A stretch of 64,000 nucleotides of DNA from an uncultured Oscillospiraceae bacterium (GCA_934513685.1 CAKSWY010000005.1:1-64000); one strand, 5' to 3'; positions 39,161-48,082 are shown, counted from the first letter of the stretch. The notes: generated by a model from the sequence alone, not told the origin. Program-made: numbers and translations.

Positions 39161-42139
39161 ATGGAAGAATTGAAACAGGCCGCACAGGCCCGGCAGCAGG
39201 CGGCCCGCCGCCAGCCCGATGACACGCTTGTGTGGCTGATTGCGGGCGGAATGCTGCTGCGGGCGGTGCTGGCGGTGGTGACCCAGCCGTATACCTATGA
39301 CCAGAACTGCTTTTTTGCCTGGGCCTTAAAAATCGCCCAGGATGGGCCGCAGAATTTCTACGCACCGGATTATTTCGCGGATTATCCCCCGGGGTATATG
39401 CTGGTGCTGGGGCTGGTGGGCAAGCTGATGGGCCTTCTGCACCTGAACTTCACCCAGGCGGCCGCCTGGCTGCTGATGAGCCTGGTGCCCATTCTGTGCG
39501 CCGGGGGGCTGGTGTGGGCCGTGTGGCACATCGGGCTGGAGGCCGGCAACGGCGATGAACGCTGGGCCAACCGGACGGCCGGGTTTGCGGCCTTCGGCCC
39601 CTCGCTGATGTACTGCACCGGCGTGTGGATGCAGATCGACGAGGTGGTCTGCTTTTTGATGGTGCTGGCCCTGTGGCGGCTCAGTCGGGGCAGGTTCTGG
39701 CAGGGGTGCTTTTGGTACGGCGTGGCGCTGGCGGTGAAGCCCCAGGCGCTGCTGGCCGGGCCGGTGCTGGCCCTGTGCGCCCTGCTGCCCCTGCTTCAGG
39801 AGGGGGCGGCGGGCCTGGCCAAAGCCGTCAAGCGGGGCGTTGGGGGCGCGGTGTGTGCGCTGGCCCCGGTGCTGGCGGCGGCGCTGCCCTTCGGCCTTAC
39901 CCCGGCCGAGCTGCTGGAAAAATACCTGGGCACGGCCCAGAGCTACCCCTATGCCAGCATCAACGCCTTTAACCTGATGGAGCTGCTGGGCGGCAACTGG
40001 GTGAATCAGGCCGAAACGCTGCCCCTGCTGCCCATCACCTGGCAGCAGCTGGGCACCCTGTGCCTGGCGGCCCTGACCGCGGCCCTGTGCGTGCTGGCGG
40101 TGCGGGCGGCCAAGGCAGGCCGGTTTGACCCGCTGCTGCTGGCGGCCTTTTACACCGTGGGCGTGTTCGCCTTTGGGCACCGGATGCACGAGCGGTATCT
40201 GCTGCTGGGGCTGGCCCTTACGCTGGCTGCGGCGGCCCGCTGGCGCAGCCGGTGGCTGCTGGGGGCGGCGGCCGGGCTTTCCCTCACCAGCCTGCTGAAC
40301 CTGGCGGTGGTGTACTCCAGCCAGGGCACCGAGGATGAGTTCCTCACCAGCGGCATGGCGGTGATCACCGGGCGGCTGGCGGGCCTTGGGGCCGTGGTGT
40401 TCTTCATGGTGCTGGCGCTGGCGGCCTGGGACCTGATCCGCATGGACGAACCAGCCCCGCTGCCCGAGACGGCACCGGAACCCTGGGCTGCCCCAGCTCC
40501 GCAGCCCCGCTGGACCCGGCGGGAGGCGCTGGCCCTGGCCGGGCTGACGCTGGCCACGGCGGTGGTCTCCCTTGCTTATCTGGGCGACACCACCGCCCCC
40601 CAAAACGGCCTGACCGCCGAGGGTGTGCCGCTGACCGAGACGGTTTCGGTTGCCGGGCAGGCGGCCAGCGTGTGGGTGTACGGCGGCATTACCAGGGGCG
40701 GCAGCCTGACCATCACCGGCGCGGATGGAACGACCGCCCGGATGGAGCTGAAGCCGGGGGCCTGCTTCCAGTGGAACGTGCTGGAGCTGGATGCGCCGTT
40801 GAGCGGCGAGTGCACCGTGACGGTGGAAAACGGTACGGTGTTCGAGCTGTCCTTCCGGGATGAAACCGGGGCGGCTCTGGCAGTGACGGGCGGCGGCGCG
40901 CTGACGGATGAGCAGGCCGCGGTGCCCGCGGCCATCAGCCAGCTGAACAGTATGTACTTTGACGAAATTTACCACGGCCGCACCGGCTACGAGCAGGCCC
41001 ACGGCCTGAGCATTTACGAGACGACCCACCCGCCCCTGGGCAAGGTGTTCATTCAGATCGGCATTGCCCTCTTCGGAATGACCGGCTTCGGCTGGCGCAT
41101 TTCCGGCACGGTGTTCGGCATTCTCATGGTGCCGGTGGTGTACGGGCTGTGCCGCCGCCTGACCCGGCGGCCCTGGCTGGCCTTTGTGGGCGGCGCGCTC
41201 GCCGCGCTGGACTTCATGCGCTTTGCCCAGAGCCGCATTGCCACCATTGACGTATACGGCACCTTCTTCATTCTGCTGGGGGCGCTGTGCATGGTGTGGT
41301 ATTGCCAGACGGTGCTGGAAAAGGGCGTGCAGGGGGCGATTCTGCCCATGGCTCTGGGCGGCGTGGCCTTCGGGCTGGGCTGTGCCAGCAAGTGGACGGG
41401 CATTTACTCCGGCGCGGGGCTGGCGGTTCTCTACTTCGGGGTGCTGTGGGCGTGTTATAAGCAGCAGAAGCCCGGCTTTGCCCGGGAGGTGAAGCTGGCC
41501 CTTGCGGGCGGCGTGGCCTTTTATGTGGCGGTGCCGCTGGTGATTTACATCCTCAGCTACTTCCCCTACAAGGTGCATGACCCCAGCTTCGGTTTGGCGG
41601 ACTGGTGGAAGTGCCAGACCTATATGTACAACTATCATAGCCAGCTCAAGGCCACCCACTCGTTTGAATCCCGCTGGTACACCTGGCCTCTGATGCTGCG
41701 CCCGGTGTGGTATTACATGGGCAAGAACCTGCCTGCCGGAATGTACGCCAGCATTGCGGGCTTCGGCAGCCCGATGGTGTGGTGGGGCGGCACGGCGGCC
41801 CTGGCGGCTCTGGGCTGGCGGCAGGCCAGCGGCAAGGGCAGCCGGACGGGCGCGGCCTGCCTGGTGATGTTTGCGGCCCAGATTCTGCCCTGGATGCTGG
41901 TGACCCGCTGCACCTTCCTGTACCACTATTTCCCCGGGGCGATGTTTGGGCTGGTGGCGCTGGTTTTGTGGCTGGGTCAGGCCAAAGAGCGCACGGCCAA
42001 ACGCCGGGCGGCGGTGCTGCTGGCGCTGGCGCTGGCCCTGTTCGTGTGGTTCTACCCGGCCCTCAGCGGCCTGCCGGTGCCGCGGGCCTGGGCCGCCAGC
42101 CTGAAATGGCTGCCCACCTGGGGGTTCTACATCCTGTAA
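39161..42139 (+). CDS. Fused double GT-C glycosyltransferase (N-terminal GT-C module plus PMT/GT39 module)
   Basis: This is a 992-residue multi-span membrane protein. Residues 1 to about 440 form one GT-C-type module: VTQPYTYDQNCFFAWALKI with an early acidic residue, then YPPGYMLVLGLVGKL, as in polyprenol-phosphate-sugar-dependent transferases. A cytoplasmic Pro-rich segment and a small beta-domain (about 490-590) follow. The last 400 residues are a protein O-mannosyltransferase-like PMT module with SMYFDEIYHGRTGYE (the DE motif), THPPLGK and ALDFMRFAQSRIATIDVYGT. It probably glycosylates exported proteins or wall polymers from a lipid-linked sugar. A Dol-P-Man-like substrate is inferred. Confidence 0.85.
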   Translation: MEELKQAAQARQQAARRQPDDTLVWLIAGGMLLRAVLAVVTQPYTYDQNCFFAWALKIAQDGPQNFYAPDYFADYPPGYMLVLGLVGKLMGLLHLNFTQAAAWLLMSLVPILCAGGLVWAVWHIGLEAGNGDERWANRTAGFAAFGPSLMYCTGVWMQIDEVVCFLMVLALWRLSRGRFWQGCFWYGVALAVKPQALLAGPVLALCALLPLLQEGAAGLAKAVKRGVGGAVCALAPVLAAALPFGLTPAELLEKYLGTAQSYPYASINAFNLMELLGGNWVNQAETLPLLPITWQQLGTLCLAALTAALCVLAVRAAKAGRFDPLLLAAFYTVGVFAFGHRMHERYLLLGLALTLAAAARWRSRWLLGAAAGLSLTSLLNLAVVYSSQGTEDEFLTSGMAVITGRLAGLGAVVFFMVLALAAWDLIRMDEPAPLPETAPEPWAAPAPQPRWTRREALALAGLTLATAVVSLAYLGDTTAPQNGLTAEGVPLTETVSVAGQAASVWVYGGITRGGSLTITGADGTTARMELKPGACFQWNVLELDAPLSGECTVTVENGTVFELSFRDETGAALAVTGGGALTDEQAAVPAAISQLNSMYFDEIYHGRTGYEQAHGLSIYETTHPPLGKVFIQIGIALFGMTGFGWRISGTVFGILMVPVVYGLCRRLTRRPWLAFVGGALAALDFMRFAQSRIATIDVYGTFFILLGALCMVWYCQTVLEKGVQGAILPMALGGVAFGLGCASKWTGIYSGAGLAVLYFGVLWACYKQQKPGFAREVKLALAGGVAFYVAVPLVIYILSYFPYKVHDPSFGLADWWKCQTYMYNYHSQLKATHSFESRWYTWPLMLRPVWYYMGKNLPAGMYASIAGFGSPMVWWGGTAALAALGWRQASGKGSRTGAACLVMFAAQILPWMLVTRCTFLYHYFPGAMFGLVALVLWLGQAKERTAKRRAAVLLALALALFVWFYPALSGLPVPRAWAASLKWLPTWGFYIL

Positions 42140-42161
42140 GCAAACCAAACGCATAAAACGC

Positions 42162-42203
42162 AAAAAGGCTTCCCATAGCTGCACGCTATGGGAAGCCTTT
42201 TTT
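42162..42203. terminator. Bidirectional terminator between convergent genes
   Basis: AAAAAGGCTTCCCATAG pairs with CTATGGGAAGCCTTTTTT around CTGCACG. Confidence 0.93.
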
Positions 42204-42294
42204 CCTCTTTTGGAAGGGGGCGGCGCTGTGCGCCTTGCTTTTTCAGACAAACGCGAAGCGCGGCTTGCATGGGAAGGGGGCTGCCGTCCGGCGG

Positions 42295-43776
42295 TTACCG
42301 GGCGGCGGCATCCTCGGGGCGCAGGGCGCGGCACACCTGCTCGATGAGCGCCCGCTCGCAGAAGGGGAGATCCCGGCCGCCCACCCGCTGGTGGGTTTCA
42401 CAGCCCTTGCCCGCAAACAGCACCATGTCGCCGGGCTGGGCCATGCGCACCGCGGCCTGAATGGCCTCGTACCGGTCCGGAATGCAGGCGTAGGGCGCGC
42501 CGGGTGCCATGTGGCCCGCGATCTCCTGCAGGATGGCCATGGGGTCCTCGCTGCCGGGGTCGTCGCTGGTGAGCACACTGAAGTCCGCCCCGGCGCTGGC
42601 GGCCTTGGCCAGCTCTTCCCGGCGCAGCTGGGTGCGCCCGCCCACCGAGCCGAACACGCAGATGAGCTGCCGCGGCCCGTAGGCACGCAGGGCCTTCAGT
42701 GTGCTGGAAAGCGCCAGCCCGTTGTGGGCGTAATCCACCACAAAGGTGCGGCCAGGCAGCCCCGGCACCACCTCCAGCCGGCCGGGCACATGGGTGCGGG
42801 CCAGGGCTGCGGCGGCCTGCCCGGGCGTGACCCCGAAGGTGCCGGCCAATGCGGTGGCGCACAGGGCGTTGGAGACGTTGAATGCCCCCGGAAGGGGCAG
42901 CTGCATGGGGGTGAGCGCCCCGTTGTGAGCGCAGAAGAACTTGACGCCCAGTTCGGTCTCACTGCGGGTCAGGGTCAGCCCGGCGGCCCGGTATTCGGCC
43001 CCGGCGGCCAGCCCGTAGGGGATGAGCTGCCCGGCAAACCCGGCCCGCATGAAGGCACTGGCCGGGTCGTCGGCGTTGTACACCATGGCCCGGGCGTGGT
43101 ATTCGGCAAACAGGCGGCGCTTGGCGGCCTTGTAGTCGGCCAGGTCCGGGTGCTCGCCGGGGCCGACGTGGTCCGGCGAGAGGTTGGTGAAGGCGACCGC
43201 CTCAAAGGGCAGCCCGTCCACCCGGTGGCGGCGCAGGGCCTGGCTGCTCACCTCCAGCATGCAGTGGCGCACCCCGGCGTCCAGCATGGCCCGCAGCAGC
43301 CGGTGCAGTTCCAGGCTTTCCGGCGTGGTGTTGGCGGTGGGCTCGTGCCGGCCGGCAAAGTCGGCCCCGTTGGAGCCGATGTACCCGCAGGGCAGGCCCG
43401 CCCCGTTGAGAATGGCCGCGGTGAGCAGCGCCGTGGTGGTTTTGCCCTTGGTGCCGGTGATGCCGATCAGGTGCATTTCGTCTGCCGGGTGGCCGTAAAA
43501 GGCGGCCCCCACCTGGGCCAGCGCACTCCGGCTGTCCGGCACCAGCACCTGGGCGGCGTCCGCCGGAAGGTTCAGTGCGCGCTGGGCCAGAAACGCCCGG
43601 CAGCCGGCCTGATAGGCGGCGGGGGCGTAGTCGTGGCCATCTGCCCGCTCGCCGGGCAGGCAGACGAACAGCGCACCCGGCCCGGCCTTGCGGGAGTCGT
43701 AGACAACGGCGGTGATTTCAGGATCGAGAGCGGGGCCTTTGTGGGGCACACCGGCTAAAAGCGTTTGTAACTTCAT
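42295..43776 (-). CDS. murE: MurE-family UDP-MurNAc-tripeptide ligase with altered amino-acid motif
   Basis: The 493-residue Mur ligase has all three domains. The UDP-binding N-terminus contains VVYDSRKAGPGALFVCLPG. The central ATPase has GITGTKGKTTTALL, then the carbamoyl-lysine/metal region NLSPDHVGPGEHPDLADYKA (the family usually has DHLD.H). The C-terminal domain holds VVDYAHNGLALSSTLKAL. Classical meso-diaminopimelate enzymes have DNPR and lysine enzymes a variant; here the motif is SDDPGSEDP. The amino acid added is therefore uncertain, or this may be a specialised paralogue. It is not in a mur/dcw cluster. The ATG at 43776 precedes the family start MKLQTLL. Confidence 0.85.
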   Translation of the reverse strand: MKLQTLLAGVPHKGPALDPEITAVVYDSRKAGPGALFVCLPGERADGHDYAPAAYQAGCRAFLAQRALNLPADAAQVLVPDSRSALAQVGAAFYGHPADEMHLIGITGTKGKTTTALLTAAILNGAGLPCGYIGSNGADFAGRHEPTANTTPESLELHRLLRAMLDAGVRHCMLEVSSQALRRHRVDGLPFEAVAFTNLSPDHVGPGEHPDLADYKAAKRRLFAEYHARAMVYNADDPASAFMRAGFAGQLIPYGLAAGAEYRAAGLTLTRSETELGVKFFCAHNGALTPMQLPLPGAFNVSNALCATALAGTFGVTPGQAAAALARTHVPGRLEVVPGLPGRTFVVDYAHNGLALSSTLKALRAYGPRQLICVFGSVGGRTQLRREELAKAASAGADFSVLTSDDPGSEDPMAILQEIAGHMAPGAPYACIPDRYEAIQAAVRMAQPGDMVLFAGKGCETHQRVGGRDLPFCERALIEQVCRALRPEDAAAR

Positions 43777-43858
43777 GGCAGTTTCCTCAAAAACGGCGGG
43801 GGCTTCCGCCTTTTTTACATTGTATCGCAAATGGTGCGGAAAGGCAAAGCAGGGAGCT

Positions 43859-44746
43859 TCAGCGGACGGGCACCAGCGCCACCGCCTGGCTGCCCAGGCT
43901 TTCGTAGCGGCGGCGCACCAGCTCCTTGTCGTAGCAGACGGTTTCCCCGGCGCGGGGGTCGTTCAGGAGATACCCCTCGGCGGTTTCGCCCACCAGAAGC
44001 AGACAGTGCTCCCCGGCCGGCCAGGTGAAGGTTTCGCCGCTGGGCAGCTGCCACCGGGTTCCGGTCTCCACCGGGCGCATTTCCATGGTGGCCCAGATCA
44101 CCACCGGAATGTTGTGCCGCAGGTAGGCGTCGGTCAGCTCACTGAGGGGGCTGCCGGTCAGGTCCAGCGCCCGGTACCCGGCCGGGGCAGCCTGGCTCAT
44201 GGCCCGGGCCAGCACCGGGGCAAAGCAGCCGTAGCCCTGCCCGGCGGGGTCACCGATGAAGGCGTCGGCGGGGGAAGGGCCGCACAGCCGACCGCCGGCG
44301 TCCGTCCACAGCTCGCCCATGGGGAGATAGCCGTACACAAAGTCCTCCACGGTCAGGTTGGCCCCGGCCCAGTTCAGCGCCATGACGGCGCTGACGCTTT
44401 CGCAGCCGGTGGGCCAGTCGGCCTGGCTCAGGGCGGGCACCTCCAGCACGGGCGGCTTCTCCGGCCATCCGGCGGCGCTTTTGGGGAAGAGAACGGCTGC
44501 ATTCTGTGCGGCGGTGTGCAGCACCTCCAGCCCCGAGGGCAGCAGCAGCGACGCGGCCCGAAGCCCGCCGAAAAAGGTCAGAACGGCCAGCAGCAGGGCA
44601 GCGGCCATCAGCCGGCGCCGCCGCTGGGCAGCCCGGCGGCGTTGGGCGCGGCCCGGGGCCTGATAAACCGGCCGGGGCGGCTGGGTGCGAACGGCTTGCC
44701 GGGTGGAGATCCGGCGGGCGGGCTGGATGGTCAGGCTGGCATTCAT
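43859..44746 (-). CDS. C39-like (peptidase_C39_2) membrane-anchored cysteine peptidase
   Basis: This 295-residue protein has an Arg-rich cytoplasmic start, one transmembrane span (about 47-70) and an external papain-like domain of the C39_2 type (PF13529). The catalytic set can be read: Cys115 in WPTGCESVSAVMALNW, His247 in PAGEHCLLLVGE, and the Asp in YLLNDPRAGE. Such enzymes are cell-surface proteases or peptidoglycan-linked hydrolases in Firmicutes; the substrate is unknown. GGAGG lies upstream of the ATG at 44746. It follows the MurE-like gene in map order on the same strand, but with its own upstream region. Confidence 0.85.
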   Translation of the reverse strand: MNASLTIQPARRISTRQAVRTQPPRPVYQAPGRAQRRRAAQRRRRLMAAALLLAVLTFFGGLRAASLLLPSGLEVLHTAAQNAAVLFPKSAAGWPEKPPVLEVPALSQADWPTGCESVSAVMALNWAGANLTVEDFVYGYLPMGELWTDAGGRLCGPSPADAFIGDPAGQGYGCFAPVLARAMSQAAPAGYRALDLTGSPLSELTDAYLRHNIPVVIWATMEMRPVETGTRWQLPSGETFTWPAGEHCLLLVGETAEGYLLNDPRAGETVCYDKELVRRRYESLGSQAVALVPVR

Positions 44747-44935
44747 GGCGGTGGGCCTCCTTTTTGTGTTTCTGGCCCCAGTATAGGCCGGGAAAGAAAC
44801 AGAATCTGCGCAAAGTTGCATCGGTTCGGCATCCTTTGCCGCCCGAAGCCGCGGGCACCGGAAAAGCCGGATGGGAGAATCCTCCAGTTCGTTCTTGCAA
44901 AAATGCTTGTAGGAGCGGGAAAACTTAAGAAATGG

Positions 44936-44957
44936 ACACGCCAAATGTGAAAAAGTA
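44936..44957 (-). promoter_or_regulatory. Second copy of the conserved upstream word
   Basis: Leftward it reads ACTTTTTCACATTTGGCGTG, almost identical to the word at 16924-16946. It lies in the 430-bp gap between the C39-like gene and the HPr-like gene, which otherwise holds only promoter-like AT-rich sequence. Confidence 0.35.
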
Positions 44958-45048
44958 TGTTATCTTTTTGTCAATACTCCACAAAAGGACAACGACCACG
45001 CCGGATGCTTTTTGTATAGTGGGGAGAAAAATAAGGAATTATGCAAAT

Positions 45049-45090
45049 TGCACAACACAAACGACAGTTTATGTGCTATAATGCACAACA
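45049..45090 (+). promoter_or_regulatory. HPr-like gene promoter embedded in repeats
   Basis: An extended -10 (TGC-TATAAT, 45074-45082) is the exact centre of TGTGC-TATAAT-GCACA, so the -10 lies inside an inverted repeat. TGCACAACA occurs at 45049-45057 and again at 45082-45090. This looks like a binding site for a dimeric regulator. Confidence 0.55.
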
Positions 45091-45176
45091 ACAGGAGGGC
45101 GGAACGGGAAATCACCCGGGCACACCTTCCTGCGGGAGACGATATCGTTCCCCAAGTACAAAGGAGGAAATACACT

Positions 45177-45398
45177 ATGATTAAGCAGATCACGATTTCG
45201 AATTTCAAGGAAGTTCAGAAGGTTGTTTCTGCCGCCTCGGGGTGCCTCAGCGACATTGGAGTACACGATATGCGCGGCAGCATTGCCGATGCCAAGAGCA
45301 TTCTGGGCATGATGAGCCTGGACTTCAGCCATCCGGTGGAACTGGTGAGCGAGAATGAGCGCGACCTGAACCGGGTGTACAAGGCGCTGAAGAACTGA
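45177..45398 (+). CDS. HPr/Crh-like protein without the phosphorylatable histidine
   Basis: The 73-residue protein has the HPr fold signature in its second half: SIADAKSILGMMSLDFSHPV, where Ser41 matches regulatory Ser46 of HPr. The N-terminal half lacks the GxHARPA active-site sequence, and no histidine stands near position 15. It therefore cannot take phosphate from enzyme I, much like Bacillus Crh, which acts only through its serine as a CcpA cofactor. A regulatory role is inferred. The ATG follows AAAGGAGG. It is monocistronic, with an elaborate promoter and a terminator. Confidence 0.8.
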   Translation: MIKQITISNFKEVQKVVSAASGCLSDIGVHDMRGSIADAKSILGMMSLDFSHPVELVSENERDLNRVYKALKN

Positions 45399-45491
45399 GA
45401 AGCCCTTCCGGGATAAACCCCGGAACGATGGCTTCAAATCCGGTACTGCACAGCATGGCCGGGCGGCAACGTGCCGCCGAGGCAGAATAGA

Positions 45492-45528
45492 AAAAATGGG
45501 CGTCCCCATGCGTTGGGGACGCCCATTT
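45492..45528. terminator. Terminator between HPr-like and DUF4349 genes
   Basis: AAATGGGCGTCCCC pairs perfectly with GGGGACGCCCATTT. Confidence 0.9.
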
Positions 45529-45554
45529 CGTTTGCAGCTTGGGAGAAAATGCGG

Positions 45555-46514
45555 TTACTTCAGCGGGGTTTCAGGCGGCTGCTCCTTCTGGGAGGCAGGC
45601 TGCGGGGCCGTATAGCCGCTGGGCCGCTTTTGGCGGCGGGGGCGGCGGCGATACAGGGCAGTGCCGCCCGCGGCGGCCAGGGCCAGCACCAGCAGCCAGG
45701 GCAGGCCGCCCACCAGGGCAACGGCCAAATCCTGCAAGCCGTGGCCAAAGCCACGCCAGCCCTCGGTGAAGGCGCGGGCAATGCGGCTGCCGAAGCTGGT
45801 GGAGGTGGGGGAGAGGACCTTCACCTCGTCCAGATACACGTTCACGGTGGAGTAGGTGATCTGGTCATCCAGCACGCGCTTCTGGCCGGTGTAGCTCTCG
45901 ATCTGGTACTGCACCTGGGTCAGCTGGTTCTCAATGGCCAGCAGGTCCTCCAGGTTGGCGGCCTGGGCGCGCAGTTCTTCCAGGCGCTGGCGCTGGGCCT
46001 CCAGGCTGTTCAGCCGGGCCTCCACGTCCACATAGTCCGCGGTCACGTCCTCGGTGCTCTCGCTGAGGGAGGTGCGGCTGGCGGAGTTTTCCGCCGCGGT
46101 GAGGAAGCTCCGGTACTGGTCGGCGGGCACCCGAAGGCTCCAGTGGATCCAGCGGCCGTATTCGGTGCTGCCGCCGCTCTCACTGCTCTGCACATAGCCG
46201 CCCGCCTGGGCCAGGGCATCCAGAAGCGCGGAACTGGCGCTGTCAAACTCGGTGCTTTCCAGGCTCAGGTCGGCGGTGTAGATGATCTTCCGGGCGGGGT
46301 CCGGGGCAAGCAGGGTGCCCTCGTCGGTCATGCCTTCGGTGGTGTCGCCGCCCCAGCTGCTGGCGCCGGCGGCGGACTCGTAATCGGCTGCGGCGCCCCG
46401 GTCGATCTCGGCCATGGCCGTGTTGCTTGCGCTGCTGGCGCCGCACCCGGCCAGCAGGGCACAGGCGGTGAGGGCGGCCAGAAGGCCGGTGAGAATGCGT
46501 GCGTGACGTTTCAT
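45555..46514 (-). CDS. DUF4349 lipoprotein
   Basis: This 319-residue exported protein has a lipobox (LLAGC, Cys near 24). A Ser/Gly-rich stretch follows, and then a DUF4349 domain (PF14257): KIIYTADLSLESTEFDSAS, GGYVQSSES, and a predicted coiled coil with LNSLEAQRQRLEELRAQAAN. The pattern IENQLTQVQYQIESY closes the helix pair. A C-terminal transmembrane span (about 267-287) and a basic tail follow. With both a lipid anchor and a C-terminal span it should be held tightly at the outer face of the membrane. The family function is unknown. Confidence 0.9.
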   Translation of the reverse strand: MKRHARILTGLLAALTACALLAGCGASSASNTAMAEIDRGAAADYESAAGASSWGGDTTEGMTDEGTLLAPDPARKIIYTADLSLESTEFDSASSALLDALAQAGGYVQSSESGGSTEYGRWIHWSLRVPADQYRSFLTAAENSASRTSLSESTEDVTADYVDVEARLNSLEAQRQRLEELRAQAANLEDLLAIENQLTQVQYQIESYTGQKRVLDDQITYSTVNVYLDEVKVLSPTSTSFGSRIARAFTEGWRGFGHGLQDLAVALVGGLPWLLVLALAAAGGTALYRRRPRRQKRPSGYTAPQPASQKEQPPETPLK

Positions 46515-46670
46515 AAAAACACTCTCCTTTAGCGGTTGAATCGATTTTTGGAAAGATGATTTTGCCGGGTGAAACGAGGTTCTTTACCTTCAATACGGCG
46601 GGCGTGGGCAAAACATTGCACGCCGCGGCAAAAAATGTGAAAAAGCACCGCCGCCCGGCCGGTTTGGGGG

Positions 46671-46700
46671 TTGCGCCCCTGTGCCCAAATAGGCTACAAT
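46671..46700 (+). promoter_or_regulatory. Promoter of the phosphofructokinase gene
   Basis: TTGCGC at 46671-46676 and TACAAT at 46695-46700 with an 18-bp spacer, in a 306-bp gap with no other gene. Confidence 0.55.
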
Positions 46701-46820
46701 AAACTGGGATCGTTCGGAGAAGTGCGGCAGAGCACCTCCGAAGCCGCGCCCGCAAAATCGCAAGTTCATTCCGCGCGCCGCGCTCGGCGGCCCGCGTATA
46801 AAAACATATGAGGTGCAATC

Positions 46821-48047
46821 ATGGCAATGAATCTGATCGTGGGTCAGTCCGGCGGCCCCACCGCGGTGATCAACTCCAGCCTGGCAGGCGTGTACGAAAC
46901 CGCCAAGAACCTGGGCGTAAACAAGGTGTACGGTATGCTGTATGGCATTGAGGGCCTGCTGCAGGAAAAGATGGTGGACCTGGACGATATGCTGGGCGAC
47001 ATCATGAGCATTGAGCTGCTCAAGCGCACCCCCTCCAGCTATCTGGGCAGCTGCCGCTGCAAACTGCCCACGCCGGAGCAGGACGAGAGCGTGTACGATA
47101 CCCTGTTCCGCCTGTTTGACAAGTACGAGATCGGCGCGCTGCTGTACATCGGCGGCAACGACAGCATGGACACCATTGCCAAGCTCAGCGCCTACGGCGC
47201 GCGCATCCGCAGCAAGGTGCGGTTCATCGGCGTGCCCAAGACCATCGACAACGACCTGATGCTCACCGACCACACCCCCGGCTACGGCTCGGCGGCCAAG
47301 TACATCGCCACCATTCTGAAGGAGGTCATCGCCGATGCCTCGGTGTACGACATCCGCAGCGTGACCGTGGCCGAGATCATGGGCCGCCACGCGGGCTGGC
47401 TGGCCGGTGCGGCCTGCATGGCCGCAGGCCCGGACTGCGACGGCCCCGACATGATCCTGCTGCCGGAAGTGCCCTTCGACCCCGAAAACTTCCTGAAGCG
47501 GGTGGACGACCTGCAGAAGAGCAAGTCCAACGTGATCATTGCTGCCAGCGAGGGCGTGAAAACCGCCGACGGCACCTTCCTGTGCGATCTGGTCAGCACT
47601 GCGGGCCAGCTGGATGCCTTCGGCCACAAGGCCATTCTGTCCGGCACCAGCCGCTATTTGGCGGACCTGATCCACGACAACCTGGGCTGCAAGACCCGCG
47701 CCATTGAGTTTTCCACCCTGCAGCGCTGCGCCAGCCACCTGTCCAGCCGGGTGGACGTGAGCGAAGCCTACCAGGTGGGCGGCGCGGCCGTCACCGCGGC
47801 CCTGGCGGGCGAAAGCGGCAAGATGGCCTCGCTGAAGCGGCTGGCCAGCCGCCCCTACCACTGCATCACCGAGATGATCGACATCAACGCGGTGGCCAAC
47901 TTTGAAAAGACCGTGCCCCTGAATTGGATCACCCCGGACGGCACCCACGTCACCAAGGAATTCTACGAGTATGTGCGGCCGCTGATCCAGTCGGAGCTGA
48001 CCCCCATCTACGTGAACGGCACGCCCCGCCATGTGCGGCTGGGCTGA
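46821..48047 (+). CDS. pfp: 6-phosphofructokinase, probably pyrophosphate-dependent
   Basis: This 408-residue glycolytic enzyme phosphorylates fructose 6-phosphate. The phosphodonor motif is GGNDSMDT: the Asp at the position where ATP enzymes have Gly (GGDG) favours pyrophosphate. The substrate motif is PKTIDND, with Lys where ATP enzymes usually have Gly (PGTIDND). Both point to a PPi-PFK, a common choice in anaerobic Clostridia that also makes the step reversible. Other landmarks are GQSGGPTAVINSSLAG at the N-terminus and EIMGRHAGWLA. GAGGTG lies upstream. The gene stands alone. Confidence 0.9.
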   Translation: MAMNLIVGQSGGPTAVINSSLAGVYETAKNLGVNKVYGMLYGIEGLLQEKMVDLDDMLGDIMSIELLKRTPSSYLGSCRCKLPTPEQDESVYDTLFRLFDKYEIGALLYIGGNDSMDTIAKLSAYGARIRSKVRFIGVPKTIDNDLMLTDHTPGYGSAAKYIATILKEVIADASVYDIRSVTVAEIMGRHAGWLAGAACMAAGPDCDGPDMILLPEVPFDPENFLKRVDDLQKSKSNVIIAASEGVKTADGTFLCDLVSTAGQLDAFGHKAILSGTSRYLADLIHDNLGCKTRAIEFSTLQRCASHLSSRVDVSEAYQVGGAAVTAALAGESGKMASLKRLASRPYHCITEMIDINAVANFEKTVPLNWITPDGTHVTKEFYEYVRPLIQSELTPIYVNGTPRHVRLG

Positions 48048-48082
48048 ACCGTTTGAGCGCAGCCTTATAAAAAACAAAACGC

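Noticed and set aside
39326..42334. 1002-codon minus-strand open frame
   Set aside because: It is antisense to the double GT-C glycosyltransferase, which shows conserved motifs. The antisense text is Arg/Gln/Pro-rich without domains.
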